Shown here piece after piece: positions 1 to 8,522 of a stretch of DNA of 17,043 bases. The position numbers and the translations under genes were made by a program. Under the pieces are notes generated by a model. The model saw only the letters and a list, made by a program, of their open reading frames with translations. It made no database searches and had not been told where the DNA came from. Origin of the DNA: JAAZMI01 sp050942615 (GTDB taxonomy: Bacteria; Bacillota; Dethiobacteria; DTU022; UBA8154); the NCBI GenBank assembly GCA_050942615.1, contig JBMNNQ010000024.1, forward strand, positions 1-17,043. Direction: 5' to 3'. The stretch's first letter is position 1; every line of letters begins with the position of its first letter.

Positions 1-434
1 TTGCCGTTACGGGGTCTGTAAATCAGAAGGGCGAGATTCAGCCGGTGGGGGGTATTACCAGAAAAATTGAAGGTTTTTTCGCTGCCTGCAAATTACAGGG
101 CCTTACCGGGGAACAAGGGGTGCTGATCCCCGCCCAGAACGTTATCAACCTGATGTTGGATGCTGAAGTAGTGGAAGCTGTGCAGGAAAACAAGTTTCAC
201 CTTTATGCCATTAAAACCATTGATGAAGGCCTGGAGATCCTTACCGGCACCCCGGCAGGGGAACGGGATACAGACGGTGCATATCCAGCGGGGACCATCA
301 ATGCCCTGGTTGAAAAGAACTTAAAAGAATACCATAAATTGCTGGGCAAAAAAGCTACTGAAATGGAACAGGCAGGCGAGCTGGAAAAAAATAATGAACA
401 GCAGGGGGACAATGCCCCACCAGAATCTTCCTAG
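1..434 (+). CDS. Lon-family (AAA_32/YcbZ-like) ATP-dependent protease, C-terminal end
   Basis: This is the 3' end of a gene that begins before the window; the open frame runs from base 3 to the TAG at 432-434. The visible product is the last part of a Lon-type (peptidase S16) proteolytic domain. It opens with AVTGSVNQKGEIQPVGGI, the strand-turn typical of Lon-like proteases of the AAA_32/YcbZ group rather than classical LonA. The Lys in ITRKIEGFF (codon 63-65) aligns with the catalytic Lys of the Ser-Lys dyad; the Ser would lie upstream, outside the window. GVLIPAQNVINLML and a short Glu/Gln-rich tail follow. The family degrades unfolded or specific regulatory proteins in the cytosol using ATP. 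The internal GTG at 45 is not the start because coding similarity continues upstream of it. Family assignment is firm; the exact subfamily rests on the C-terminus alone. Confidence 0.88.
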   Translation, partial: AVTGSVNQKGEIQPVGGITRKIEGFFAACKLQGLTGEQGVLIPAQNVINLMLDAEVVEAVQENKFHLYAIKTIDEGLEILTGTPAGERDTDGAYPAGTINALVEKNLKEYHKLLGKKATEMEQAGELEKNNEQQGDNAPPESS

Positions 435-446
435 CTCTTTGCCGAT

Positions 447-468
447 CGCCGGTAGCCCGGGCCCGGCG
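447..468 (+). other. GC-rich hairpin between Lon and methyltransferase genes
   Basis: Arms CGCCGG and CCGGCG are perfectly complementary around a 10-base loop that itself contains the palindrome GCCCGGGC. No T-tract follows, so it is not a standard intrinsic terminator. It could be a pause or mRNA-stability structure after the Lon-family gene. Confidence 0.4.
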
Positions 469-487
469 TGGTGATATGTGGTGATAT
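468..487 (+). repeat. 10-bp tandem duplication (GTGGTGATAT x2)
   Basis: Two identical adjacent copies of GTGGTGATAT lie just upstream of the methyltransferase gene, directly abutting the GC hairpin. The second copy supplies a GTG (478) that opens the longest reading frame of the next gene. It is probably a recent slippage duplication and not a functional start. Confidence 0.7.
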
Positions 488-528
488 GTCGAAAGCAAAC
501 TGTAGCCTGGTTACGGGGGGTGAAAAAG

Positions 529-1290
529 GTGGCACAGGTTTATAAGGGGCTGGCCGGTGTTTATGACTATCTTTTAAGCGGGGTAGACTACCAGGAATGG
601 GCTGATTACCTGGAGGAAATTTTTGTACACTTTCAGATACAGCCCCGCCGGCTGATTATGGATTTGGCTTGTGGAACGGGCAACTCCACGCTTCCCTGGG
701 CAGAAAGGGGTTATGATGTTTTGGGTGTGGATATTTCACCGGAAATGCTGGCGCTGGCCGGGCAGAAGGCCCGGGCAGCAGGCCTGGATATAAAATTTTA
801 CCGGCAGGATATGCGTAATTTGCAGCTGCCCTTTCAGGCCGACGTGGTTGTGCTTTATCAGGACGGCCTGAATTATCTTTTGACTACTGAGGATCTAAAA
901 AAAGCTTTGCAGGGTATCCGGGCTGCTTTGCGCCCGGGAGGGTTTTTTATTTTCAATTTAAACCTGGTGGAAAAACTTCCTACCGGCACGGTGCCGGAGG
1001 TTTCCTGGTTTGAAGACGAAGACGAAGGGATTGTCTTCATCTGGGAAAGCTGCCTGGAACCCGGGAAAAAAATTTGGAACATCAAATTTACAGCCTTTGT
1101 CCGCCAGGCGGAAGGGCTTTATGAAAAGATTCAGGAAGAACACCGGGAGCGCTCTTATTCCCGCGCAGAGCTGGAACCGGTTTTGCCGGCTACCGGCTGG
1201 CGGCTAAAGTCCTGTTATAGGGCTTTTACCTTCATGGAACCTTCATCGGCAGATCGGAATATATTTTATGTTTTGCAGCGGGAGGGCTAA
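529..1290 (+). CDS. class I SAM-dependent methyltransferase (YqeM-like)
   Basis: Encodes about 253 residues with the Rossmann SAM-binding fold of class I methyltransferases. Motif I is MDLACGTGNSTLPWAERGY, followed by the acidic end of strand 2 in VLGVDISPEML. Motif III-like YRQDMRNLQLPF and the post-motif region ALRPGGFFIFNLN follow. The N-terminus (VYKGLAGVYDYLL) matches the usual opening of YqeM-type methyltransferases. I chose GTG 529 because GGGGGG at 515-520 lies at a good distance and the family-like sequence begins there. The frame is open back to GTG 478, but the extra 17 residues fall in a tandem repeat and look non-coding. The substrate is unknown. It sits 3 bases before trmL and is probably cotranscribed with it, which hints at, but does not prove, an RNA or translation-related role. 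Confidence 0.85.
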   Translation: MAQVYKGLAGVYDYLLSGVDYQEWADYLEEIFVHFQIQPRRLIMDLACGTGNSTLPWAERGYDVLGVDISPEMLALAGQKARAAGLDIKFYRQDMRNLQLPFQADVVVLYQDGLNYLLTTEDLKKALQGIRAALRPGGFFIFNLNLVEKLPTGTVPEVSWFEDEDEGIVFIWESCLEPGKKIWNIKFTAFVRQAEGLYEKIQEEHRERSYSRAELEPVLPATGWRLKSCYRAFTFMEPSSADRNIFYVLQREG

Positions 1291-1293
1291 ACT

Positions 1294-1755
1294 GTGCATG
1301 TGGTACTGATTGAACCGGAAATACCGCCAAATACAGGTAATATTGCCCGGACGTGTGTGTTGACCAATACCCGCCTGCATCTTGTCGGTAATTTGGGGTT
1401 TTCTTTGGCGGATCGCTACCTACGCCGTGCCGGTCTGGATTACTGGCCATATCTTGTATATAATACCTACAGTAATTTTGAAGGTCTTTATGAAAACAAT
1501 CCGGGCAATAATTTTTATTTTTTTACCACCCGGGCCTCAAGGCTTTATACAGAGATAATATATGCAGCGGATGACTTTTTGGTTTTTGGCAAGGAAACTG
1601 CCGGCTTGGCGCCCGAACTGCTCACCAGGTGGCCGGAACGCTGCTTTAGAATACCGATGACGAAAGACATTCCCCGTTCCTTGAATCTGGCTAACGCTGT
1701 GGCGGTGGTTCTTTATGAGGCCCTGCGCCAACAGGGCTACCCCGGTATGCTGTAG
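1294..1755 (+). CDS. trmL: tRNA (cytidine/uridine-34 2'-O)-methyltransferase, SPOUT family
   Basis: The 153-residue product is a single-domain SPOUT (SpoU/TrmL) methyltransferase, close to the usual length of about 155. TrmL methylates the 2'-OH of the wobble nucleotide of certain leucine tRNAs using SAM. Visible motifs are EPEIPPNTGNIARTC at the N-terminus, LHLVGNLGFSL and RRAGLDYW in the middle, and the C-terminal knot motifs LVFGKETAGL and IPMTKDIPRSLNLANAV. The last region contains the Ser/Asn-Leu-Asn segment that binds SAM. The start is GTG 1294, with GGGAGGG about 8 bases upstream overlapping the end of the preceding methyltransferase gene. A likely intrinsic terminator follows at 1769-1803, so this appears to be the last gene of the first transcription unit. 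The assignment is strong; only substrate detail is inferred from the family. Confidence 0.95.
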   Translation: MHVVLIEPEIPPNTGNIARTCVLTNTRLHLVGNLGFSLADRYLRRAGLDYWPYLVYNTYSNFEGLYENNPGNNFYFFTTRASRLYTEIIYAADDFLVFGKETAGLAPELLTRWPERCFRIPMTKDIPRSLNLANAVAVVLYEALRQQGYPGML

Positions 1756-1768
1756 CACCCCCTTTCCC

Positions 1769-1803
1769 GGGAGCCCCGCATATTTTGGGGTTCTCTTTAT
1801 TTG
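1769..1803 (+). terminator. likely intrinsic terminator after trmL
   Basis: GGGAGCCCC (1769-1777) pairs with GGGGTTCTC (1787-1795), with two G-U wobbles, around a 9-base loop, and is followed by a T-rich tail (TTTATTTG). It begins 14 bases after the trmL stop, as expected for the end of that unit. Confidence 0.6.
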
Positions 1804-1835
1804 CCTTTGCCGGAAAAAACATTTGTGGGCCGGCA

Positions 1836-1841
1836 TATAAT
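1836..1841 (+). promoter_or_regulatory. candidate sigma-A -10 box upstream of small membrane ORF
   Basis: A perfect TATAAT lies just after the trmL terminator and about 46 bases before the ATG of the 57-residue ORF. No convincing -35 is present at 16-18 bp (the region is A-rich). The call rests on the -10 sequence and its position only. Confidence 0.3.
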
Positions 1842-1887
1842 AATACTGGCAACAAATTTTTTCTGCAGGAATGGGGTTTGCTAAGCG

Positions 1888-2061
1888 ATGAAAGTAGATG
1901 AATGGGGTTCACTGTTGTCCTGTCTTCTTTTAACAGTGGGCATGCTGACCCTGCCCCGGATCGGGTTTTCCACCCTGGAAGGCCTTTTTACCACGGCCTG
2001 GACAGGTCTGTGTGTGCTGGTGGCGGCTGCTTTTCTGAAAAACTTTTCTATCCGCCGCTGA
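1888..2061 (+). CDS. 57-residue hypothetical membrane protein
   Basis: A short open frame starts at ATG 1888 (an in-frame TAA lies two codons upstream, so no earlier start is possible) and ends at TGA 2059-2061. The product has a short polar start (MKVDEWGS), then hydrophobic stretches around residues 9-25 and 33-50 (LFTTAWTGLCVLVAAAFL), and ends with KNFSIRR. This is consistent with a two-helix membrane protein with a cytoplasmic positive tail. The ribosome site is weak (GGGG about 10 bases upstream). I do not recognise a family. Support comes from its fit between two terminator-like hairpins, a TATAAT upstream, and the non-random hydrophobic pattern. It could still be a chance ORF. Confidence 0.5.
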   Translation: MKVDEWGSLLSCLLLTVGMLTLPRIGFSTLEGLFTTAWTGLCVLVAAAFLKNFSIRR

Positions 2062-2150
2062 ATTGTTGTCTTCAGCTATCTGCGAGTTGTTAAACCGCCG
2101 GGTTTGGCCGGCTGTATACGGCCCTGTTGGACAGGGATGGTTTGTGCTGC

Positions 2151-2179
2151 CCCTTTTTTAGTTTTAAAAGGGTTTTTTT
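2151..2179 (+). terminator. likely intrinsic terminator upstream of dnaE
   Basis: CCCTTTT (2151-2157) and AAAAGGG (2166-2172) form a 7-bp stem with an 8-base loop, followed immediately by seven Ts. It lies 90 bases after the small membrane ORF and 51 bases before the dnaE start. It would end the upstream unit or act as an attenuator in a dnaE leader. A separate small hairpin, CCTGT-TGG-ACAGG, precedes it at about 2123-2135. Confidence 0.55.
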
Positions 2180-2229
2180 ACTAAGGGTCGAAATACTAGA
2201 GCATAATAAAAACGGTCGGGGGAATTTTT

Positions 2230-5200
2230 TTGTTTGTTCATCTGCACGTACACACGGAATACAGTCTGCTGGACGGGGCTGCACGCATCGATCAAGTAGT
2301 GGAAAAAGCATGTAAACTTGGCATGCCGGCTGTGGCGATCACCGATCACGGCAACCTTTACGGGGTTATTGACTTTTATAAGGCAGCAAAGAAAAGGGGC
2401 ATTAAACCGATTTTAGGGTGTGAGGTTTATGTGGCTCCCAGAAGCCGCCTGCAAAAGGAGCCGGGGATTGACGACACCCGCTATCACCTCGTCCTACTGG
2501 CAAAAAATATGCAGGGCTATCAAAACCTGATGCAGCTGGTGACAGCGGGTTACCTGGAAGGCTTTTATTATAAGCCCCGCGTCGATCGGGAGATCCTGGA
2601 AAAATACAAAGAAGGGCTGATTGTTTTAAGTGCCTGCCAGGCCGGTGAAATCCCCAGGCTGTTGCTGGCCGGGGAGGCAGAAAAGGCTTTGCAAACAGCC
2701 TGCTGGTATCGGGATACTTTTGGCCCGGGCAATTTTTACCTGGAGCTGCAGGCGCACGGGCTGCCGGAACAGGAAATGCTCAACAGAAAACTGATGGCGC
2801 TGGGGAAAGAAACAGGTATCCCCTTAGTGGTCAGCAACGACGTTCATTACCTGGATGAGGAGGATGCCCGCGCCCATGATGTATTACTCTGCATTCAGAC
2901 CGGTAAAAGTGTGGAAGACGAAAACCGTTTAAAATTTGAAGGAACCGAATTCTATTTTAAAGATGAAGAGGAAATGCGGGCCGCTTTCAGCGATTTTCCG
3001 GAAGAGGTGTTTGCAAATACCGTCAAAATTGCCGCACAGATTGAACTGGAACTCACCTTTGGCCAGCTGCACCTGCCTCCTTATGAAATACCCGCTGCCT
3101 ATAAAAACGCCGGTGATTATTTGGAAGCCCTCTGCAGGCAGGGGCTGCAGGAAAAATTTACGAACATAACACCGGAAATTGAAGAACGCCTGGCCTACGA
3201 GCTGCAGGTTATCAACCAGATGGGTTATGCCGGTTATTTTTTGATCGTCTGGGACTTCGTGCGTTTTGCCCACGAACAGGGTATTCTAGTCGGGCCGGGC
3301 CGCGGCTCTGCTGCCGGCAGCCTGGTGGCCTATACCCTTTCCATTACCAACATCAACCCTTTGCGCTACGGCCTGCTTTTTGAAAGGTTCTTAAACCCGG
3401 AAAGGGTTTCTATGCCGGATATTGACATTGATTTTTGTTATGAACGCCGCGATGAAGTGATCCGCTATGTCGTGGAAAAATATGGTGAGGACCGGGTGGC
3501 CCAGATTACCACTTTTGGCACGATGGCAGCCCGGCTGGCCGTGCGGGATGTGGGGCGGGCCCTGGATGTTTCTTACGGTGAAACAGATCGCCTGGCAAAA
3601 ATGATTCCCTTTGAAATAGGGATGACTATAGAAAAGGCGCTGGAAATGAATAAAGATCTGCTGGAACTTTACCGGAAAGAACCGCGCTACCGCCTTTTAC
3701 TGGATACTTCGCAAGCGCTGGAGGGGCTGCCCCGCCACGCCTCCACACATGCAGCCGGGGTGGTTATTGCCGGCCGGCCGCTGGTGGAACATGTTCCTTT
3801 GCAAAAAGTTGCCGATGGTATCGTCGCCACCCAATTTCCCATGAACACCCTGGAGAAATTGGGGCTGCTGAAAATGGATTTTTTGGGCTTGCGCACCTTA
3901 ACGATTATGGGGGAAACCGTCCGGCAGGTCAACGCCCGGCGGGGGGAAAAGGAAAAAATTGCATTGGAAACGATCCCCTTGGATGATGCTTTAACCTACA
4001 AGCTTTTGTCCCAGGGTGAAACGGCCGGTGTTTTCCAGTTGGAAAGCGGCGGGATGCGCGCTGCCCTGCGGGATTTGAAACCTGGTAAGTTCGAGGATAT
4101 TATCGCTGTTGTAGCACTTTACCGCCCCGGGCCCATGGAACAGATTCCTGTTTTTGTAGAAAGTAAGCACGGTTTAAGGCCTATTAAATATCTGCACCCG
4201 GATCTGGAGCCCGTTCTCAAGGAAACTTACGGCGTGATTGTTTACCAGGAACAGATTATGGAGATAGCGGCGAGGATGGCCGGTTTTACATTAGGACAGG
4301 CCGATCTGCTGCGCCGGGCCATCGGCAAGAAGAAGCGGGAAATTTTAGACGAACAAAGGGTTATTTTTGTCCGGGGTTTGGAGGGGAAAGGCTATCCCGG
4401 TAAATTAGGGGAAGAACTTTACGATCTGATTGTAAAATTTGCTTCCTATGGTTTTAACAAATCACATGCTGCGGCTTATGCCCTGATCGCCTATCAGACA
4501 GCTTATCTGAAGGCGAATCATCCTTTGGAATTTATGGCGGCGCTGCTGACCGGGGTGATGTCCAGCAGTGAAAAAATAGCCCTTTATATCGCTGACTGCC
4601 GCCGCCAGGGGATTGTAATTTTGCCGCCGGACGTAAACGAAAGCGATGTAAACTTTACCGCGGTGGGACAAAACCGGATCCGTTTCGGCCTGGCTGCCGT
4701 CAAAAATGTCGGCAAGGGCGCGATTGAATCGATCATGGCCACGCGGCAGAAAGAGGGAAAATTCGAAAGCCTGCATGATTTCTGCAGCAAGGTGGATCTG
4801 CGTACCTGCAACCGCAAGGTATTGGAAAGCCTGATTAAAAGCGGGGCCTTTGATTCCCTAGGTGGCAAGCGTGCCCAATACCTGAACATTATGGAAAAGG
4901 CGCTGGCCTATGGGCAGCAAACGCAAAAAGATCGTTTAAACGGGCAAATATCCATGTTTTCTTACCTTAACGCCGGCCAGTCCCCTGCGCAGGCCCCGGG
5001 GGATGAATTGCCCGCCCTTGATGAATTTTTGCCTCGGGAAAGGTTGGCCCTGGAAAAAGAAATGGTCGGCCTCTATATTTCCGGCCACCCCTTGGATCAG
5101 TACAGCACCGTCCTTGAAAACCTGCGCGGGATTGTTCCGCTTGGCGCGTTGCCGGAGGTCGGTGACCGGCGCAATGTTTCCCTTGCCGGGATGATTGCTT

Positions 5201-5682
5201 CACAGCGCATCATCTATACAAAAAAAGGGCGCCCCATGACCTTTTTATTGGTGGAGGATCTGACCGGGGAGGTGGAAGTGGTGGTTTTCAGCGATCTGTA
5301 TGAGAAATACCAGGAAGAACTGCAGGAAGACAGGGTTGTCCTCCTGAAAGGGCAAACCGACTATAAGGAGGAAGGGGAAGTTAAAATTATCTGCCGGGAG
5401 GTTACCGTTTTTCCGGCTGAGCCCCGGCAGCTGTTTATCCGGATTGATGCAGAAAAACCCTTGTCCGAAATGGTGGCCCTGAAGGATATTCTGACAAAGT
5501 ACCATGGGGGGAACCCGGTCTACCTTTATTTTGAAAAACAGGCCCGGTTGCTGCTTACAGGGCAGGCCTGTTGGGTTAAAGGGGATGAAGAACAGCTATA
5601 TCAGCGTGTGGAAGAGCTTTTGGGGCCGGGATGTTTGAAAATCCAGGAGCTGGCAGCAGCAGGCCCGGTTCAAGGGGATTAA
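2230..5682 (+). CDS. dnaE: DNA polymerase III alpha subunit
   Basis: The 1150-residue product is a full-length C-family replicative polymerase, near the E. coli length of 1160. The N-terminal PHP domain begins at once with FVHLHVHTEYSLLDGA and continues with AITDHGNLYG, keeping the metal-binding His pattern. The polymerase core has GPGRGSAAGSLVAY. The catalytic aspartates are D397/D399/D401 in PDIDIDF and D550 in KMDFLGLRTL, equivalent to E. coli D401/D403/D555. RFGLAAVKNVGKGA belongs to the helix-hairpin-helix region. QISMF at residues 906-910 is a sliding-clamp-binding motif. An OB fold follows at about 980-1065 (VSLAGMIASQRI to KIICREVTVF). The start is TTG 2230 with GGGGG 7-8 bases upstream; it gives exactly the usual family N-terminus. 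Gram-positives often also carry PolC; whether this one does cannot be seen here. Confidence 0.98.
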   Translation: MFVHLHVHTEYSLLDGAARIDQVVEKACKLGMPAVAITDHGNLYGVIDFYKAAKKRGIKPILGCEVYVAPRSRLQKEPGIDDTRYHLVLLAKNMQGYQNLMQLVTAGYLEGFYYKPRVDREILEKYKEGLIVLSACQAGEIPRLLLAGEAEKALQTACWYRDTFGPGNFYLELQAHGLPEQEMLNRKLMALGKETGIPLVVSNDVHYLDEEDARAHDVLLCIQTGKSVEDENRLKFEGTEFYFKDEEEMRAAFSDFPEEVFANTVKIAAQIELELTFGQLHLPPYEIPAAYKNAGDYLEALCRQGLQEKFTNITPEIEERLAYELQVINQMGYAGYFLIVWDFVRFAHEQGILVGPGRGSAAGSLVAYTLSITNINPLRYGLLFERFLNPERVSMPDIDIDFCYERRDEVIRYVVEKYGEDRVAQITTFGTMAARLAVRDVGRALDVSYGETDRLAKMIPFEIGMTIEKALEMNKDLLELYRKEPRYRLLLDTSQALEGLPRHASTHAAGVVIAGRPLVEHVPLQKVADGIVATQFPMNTLEKLGLLKMDFLGLRTLTIMGETVRQVNARRGEKEKIALETIPLDDALTYKLLSQGETAGVFQLESGGMRAALRDLKPGKFEDIIAVVALYRPGPMEQIPVFVESKHGLRPIKYLHPDLEPVLKETYGVIVYQEQIMEIAARMAGFTLGQADLLRRAIGKKKREILDEQRVIFVRGLEGKGYPGKLGEELYDLIVKFASYGFNKSHAAAYALIAYQTAYLKANHPLEFMAALLTGVMSSSEKIALYIADCRRQGIVILPPDVNESDVNFTAVGQNRIRFGLAAVKNVGKGAIESIMATRQKEGKFESLHDFCSKVDLRTCNRKVLESLIKSGAFDSLGGKRAQYLNIMEKALAYGQQTQKDRLNGQISMFSYLNAGQSPAQAPGDELPALDEFLPRERLALEKEMVGLYISGHPLDQYSTVLENLRGIVPLGALPEVGDRRNVSLAGMIASQRIIYTKKGRPMTFLLVEDLTGEVEVVVFSDLYEKYQEELQEDRVVLLKGQTDYKEEGEVKIICREVTVFPAEPRQLFIRIDAEKPLSEMVALKDILTKYHGGNPVYLYFEKQARLLLTGQACWVKGDEEQLYQRVEELLGPGCLKIQELAAAGPVQGD

Positions 5683-5702
5683 ATCCCCGATACACGCAAA
5701 TA

Positions 5703-5730
5703 CTGAAACATAAAGGCCGGGGTTTATAAA
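5703..5730 (+). promoter_or_regulatory. weak candidate sigma-A promoter for pfkA-pyk
   Basis: CTGAAA (5703-5708), a 16-bp spacer and TATAAA (5725-5730) lie in the 79-base gap between dnaE and pfkA. The match is partial, and the genes could equally be read through from dnaE. Confidence 0.3.
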
Positions 5731-5761
5731 CATTTGAAATCGTCCAGAGGAGGAAGATAAA

Positions 5762-6721
5762 TTGAATAGAATCGCTGTTCTGACCAGCGGGGGTGATGCC
5801 CCGGGCATGAATGCGGCCATCCGGGCGGTGGTTCGTAAAAGTATCTATCATCAGCTGGAAATTTTTGGTGTGCAGCGTGGTTATGCGGGGTTAATCAACA
5901 GGGAGATCATACCTCTGGAATTGGGTTCTGTTGCTGATATCATCCACCGCGGCGGCACGATTTTACGTACAGCCAGAAGCCAGAGTTTCCAGACAACAAA
6001 GGGACAGGAAAAGGCCGGTGCCTATTTGCGGGAACGGGGCATTGAAGGGGTTGTCGTGATCGGCGGAGACGGTTCCTTCCGGGGGGCCCGGGTTTTGGAG
6101 GAAATGGGTTTCTTTACAGTTGGGATTCCGGCAACGATTGATAATGATATTCCCTGTACCGATTTTTGTATCGGCTTTGATACGGCTGTCAACACGGTGA
6201 CCGATGCGATCAACAAGGTGCGGGATACCGCCACCTCCCATGAAAGAACCTACGTCATCGAGGTTATGGGGCGCGATACCGGGCATATCGCCTTGGCGGC
6301 CGGGTTGGCCGGGGGTGCAGAATCAATTATTATCCCTGAAGTGCCTTTTAGCATTGAAGAGGTGTGCAGCCGCCTGCTGCGGGGTGTAAAAAGAGGCAAA
6401 CGCCACAGTGTTATTTTGGTGGCCGAAGGTGCGGCCAACGCAGTAAGTGTGGGGCAGGGTATCAAAAGGCTGCTGCAGATGGAAGTGCGGGTTATCATTT
6501 TGGGGCACCTGCAAAGGGGCGGCACCCCTTCGGCTTTTGATCGTATTTTAGCCAGCCGTATGGGGGGCCGGGCGGTAGACCTGCTTCTGGCGAATAAAGG
6601 GAACCAGGCCCTGGGGTTTTGGCAAGGTGAAATCAGGGGCACCACCTATGAGGAAATATTTAACAGTAAAAAAGAATTTTTATGGAGTGACTATGATCTG
6701 GCCGGTATTCTGGCTATTTAA
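5762..6721 (+). CDS. pfkA: ATP-dependent 6-phosphofructokinase
   Basis: The 319-residue product matches the bacterial PfkA length (E. coli 320). It phosphorylates fructose 6-phosphate to fructose 1,6-bisphosphate, the committed step of glycolysis, in the cytosol. The N-terminal nucleotide site reads VLTSGGDAPGMNAAIR. GGDGS at residues 101-105 carries Gly104, which marks ATP use; pyrophosphate enzymes have Asp there. TIDNDI contains the catalytic base D127, at the same number as in the E. coli and Geobacillus enzymes. MGRDTGHIAL and GHLQRGGTPSAFDR are substrate-site motifs. The start is TTG 5762, preceded by a very strong ribosome site (AGAGGAGGA, 5746-5754). The gap to pyk is only 13 bases, so the two glycolytic kinases are almost certainly one operon. 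accDA, usual just upstream in Bacillus, are missing. Confidence 0.97.
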   Translation: MNRIAVLTSGGDAPGMNAAIRAVVRKSIYHQLEIFGVQRGYAGLINREIIPLELGSVADIIHRGGTILRTARSQSFQTTKGQEKAGAYLRERGIEGVVVIGGDGSFRGARVLEEMGFFTVGIPATIDNDIPCTDFCIGFDTAVNTVTDAINKVRDTATSHERTYVIEVMGRDTGHIALAAGLAGGAESIIIPEVPFSIEEVCSRLLRGVKRGKRHSVILVAEGAANAVSVGQGIKRLLQMEVRVIILGHLQRGGTPSAFDRILASRMGGRAVDLLLANKGNQALGFWQGEIRGTTYEEIFNSKKEFLWSDYDLAGILAI

Positions 6722-6734
6722 GGGGTGAATTGGG

Positions 6735-8483
6735 GTGCGGCGGACTAAACTGATATGCACCATCGGGCCGGCTTCAGAAGACCTGCAGACCATTACAGAT
6801 TTGATTGAAAGCGGCATGGATGTGGCGCGTATAAACTTTTCCCACGGCAACCTGGACCTTCATGCCCAGAGCATTAAAAAAATACGTCAGGCGAGCCGGC
6901 AGGCAGGCAAAAGGGTGGCGATTTTAGTCGATACCCGCGGTCCGGAAATACGGATCAGGGACTTTCAACAAAAAGAAGTGGAACTTGTGGCCGGGGCAGG
7001 TTTTACCCTCACAACTGCCGACTACGCCGGGGATCAGCATAAGGTGAGCATAACCTACCCCGGTCTGCCTGCAGATTTAAAAGAAGGCGATCGCCTTTTG
7101 CTCGACGATGGTTTAATTGAGCTCCGGGTGGTGAAGATCGCCCCCACAGAGGTTGAAACAGTAGTGGTTCACGGGGGGATTCTTTCTTCCCGCAAAGGCC
7201 TGAACCTGCCTGGAATCAAGGTTAACCTGCCGGTGGTTTCCCCTGAGGATGAAAGGGATATCGAATTTGCCTTGCAGCAGGAAGTTGATTTTATTGCTGC
7301 CTCCTTTATCCGCTGTGCTGCAGATGTCCTGGATATCAGGTATCTTGTCGAAAAGAACAAGGCAGAAGCCCGCATCATTGCTAAAATAGAAAACTACGAA
7401 GGTGTGGCGAATTTTTCAGAAATTTTGCAGGTAGCCGACGGAATTATGGTTGCCCGCGGTGACTTGGGGGTAGAAATTCCGGCAGAGGACGTGCCCCTGG
7501 TCCAAAAAAACCTGATTACTGCCTGTAACCTTGCAGGAAAACCTGTTATCACCGCTACGCAGATGCTCGATTCCATGGTCCGTTCGCCCCGGCCCACCCG
7601 GGCCGAAGCCAGCGACGTAGCCAACGCCATTTTTGACGGCAGCGACGCTGTCATGCTTTCCGGTGAAACAGCCGTGGGCGCTTTCCCCCAAAAGGCAGCT
7701 GAAACGATGGCCCGTATCGCCCGGCGGATGGAAGAAGCTGCTGAATACTGGGAGTTGCAGGAAAGTTTGGAACGCCTGGTGCACCATACGGTTACAGATG
7801 CCATCGGCCATGCAACCTGCCAGGCAGCACATGATCTGGGGGCTGCGGCAATTATTACTGCCACCCAATCAGGTTTTACGGCACGTATGATTTCCAAATA
7901 TAAACCGCGGGCACCGATTATTGCTGTAACACCTGCCGAAAAGGTGGCTGCAGCGCTAAACCTTACCTGGGGCGTTTATCCCTTGTTGTGTCCGCCGACA
8001 ACCAGCACTGACGAAATTTTTGATACGGCCATCCAGGTTGCTTTGGATGCAGGGCTAATCCAGCATGGGGATCTGATTATTCTTACTGCAGGGGTACCGG
8101 TGGGGGTGCCCGGGACAACAAACTTCCTGCGCATTGATACCGTGGGGGAAATTATAGTCCAGGGCCAGGGTATCGGGAAGGCGGCTGTAACCGGTATCGT
8201 GCATGTGGCCGAGGATGCTGCTGCGGCGCAGGAAATTGAAGCAGGCCAAATATTGGTCTGCACCCATACCGATCGGGAATATCTGCCGGCCATGGAAAAA
8301 GCAGCGGCGGTTATTACAGAGTTGGGCGGCCTGACTTCCCATGCGGCCATCGTTGGTTTAAACCTGGGTAAACCGGTGATTGTCGGTGCGGCCCGGGCTA
8401 CCGGGGAACTTTTCAGCGGTCAGCTCATCACTGTCGACACTATCAGGGGCCTGGTTTACCGGGGACGTGCCACAGTTGTCTAA
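6735..8483 (+). CDS. pyk: pyruvate kinase with C-terminal PEP-utiliser domain
   Basis: The 582-residue product converts PEP and ADP to pyruvate and ATP. The barrel begins RRTKLICTIGPAS and RINFSHGN, with an inserted B domain (about residues 70-165) starting after VDTRGPEIRI. The catalytic region IIAKIENYEG has the phosphoryl-transfer Lys at about K217 and the metal-ligand Glu at E219. DGSDAVMLSGETAVG is the standard second signature. After the regulatory C domain, an extra domain of about 100 residues begins near 480 (GQGIGKAAVTGIVH). It contains the swivelling-domain motif GGLTSHAAIVG with His536, as in PPDK and PEP synthase. Such an extension is known in Geobacillus and many Firmicute pyruvate kinases, where its role is unclear. 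The start is GTG 6735 with AGGGGTGA upstream. Confidence 0.97.
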   Translation: MRRTKLICTIGPASEDLQTITDLIESGMDVARINFSHGNLDLHAQSIKKIRQASRQAGKRVAILVDTRGPEIRIRDFQQKEVELVAGAGFTLTTADYAGDQHKVSITYPGLPADLKEGDRLLLDDGLIELRVVKIAPTEVETVVVHGGILSSRKGLNLPGIKVNLPVVSPEDERDIEFALQQEVDFIAASFIRCAADVLDIRYLVEKNKAEARIIAKIENYEGVANFSEILQVADGIMVARGDLGVEIPAEDVPLVQKNLITACNLAGKPVITATQMLDSMVRSPRPTRAEASDVANAIFDGSDAVMLSGETAVGAFPQKAAETMARIARRMEEAAEYWELQESLERLVHHTVTDAIGHATCQAAHDLGAAAIITATQSGFTARMISKYKPRAPIIAVTPAEKVAAALNLTWGVYPLLCPPTTSTDEIFDTAIQVALDAGLIQHGDLIILTAGVPVGVPGTTNFLRIDTVGEIIVQGQGIGKAAVTGIVHVAEDAAAAQEIEAGQILVCTHTDREYLPAMEKAAAVITELGGLTSHAAIVGLNLGKPVIVGAARATGELFSGQLITVDTIRGLVYRGRATVV

Positions 8484-8522
8484 ACAAAAAAATAGTAGTT
8501 TGTGCCGGGGGGCTAAAGATAA

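Noticed and set aside
5679..5725. Hairpin between dnaE and pfkA (AAATCCCCG / CGGGGTTT)
   Set aside because: The loop is about 27 bases, one arm has a bulge and no T-tract follows; not a credible terminator.
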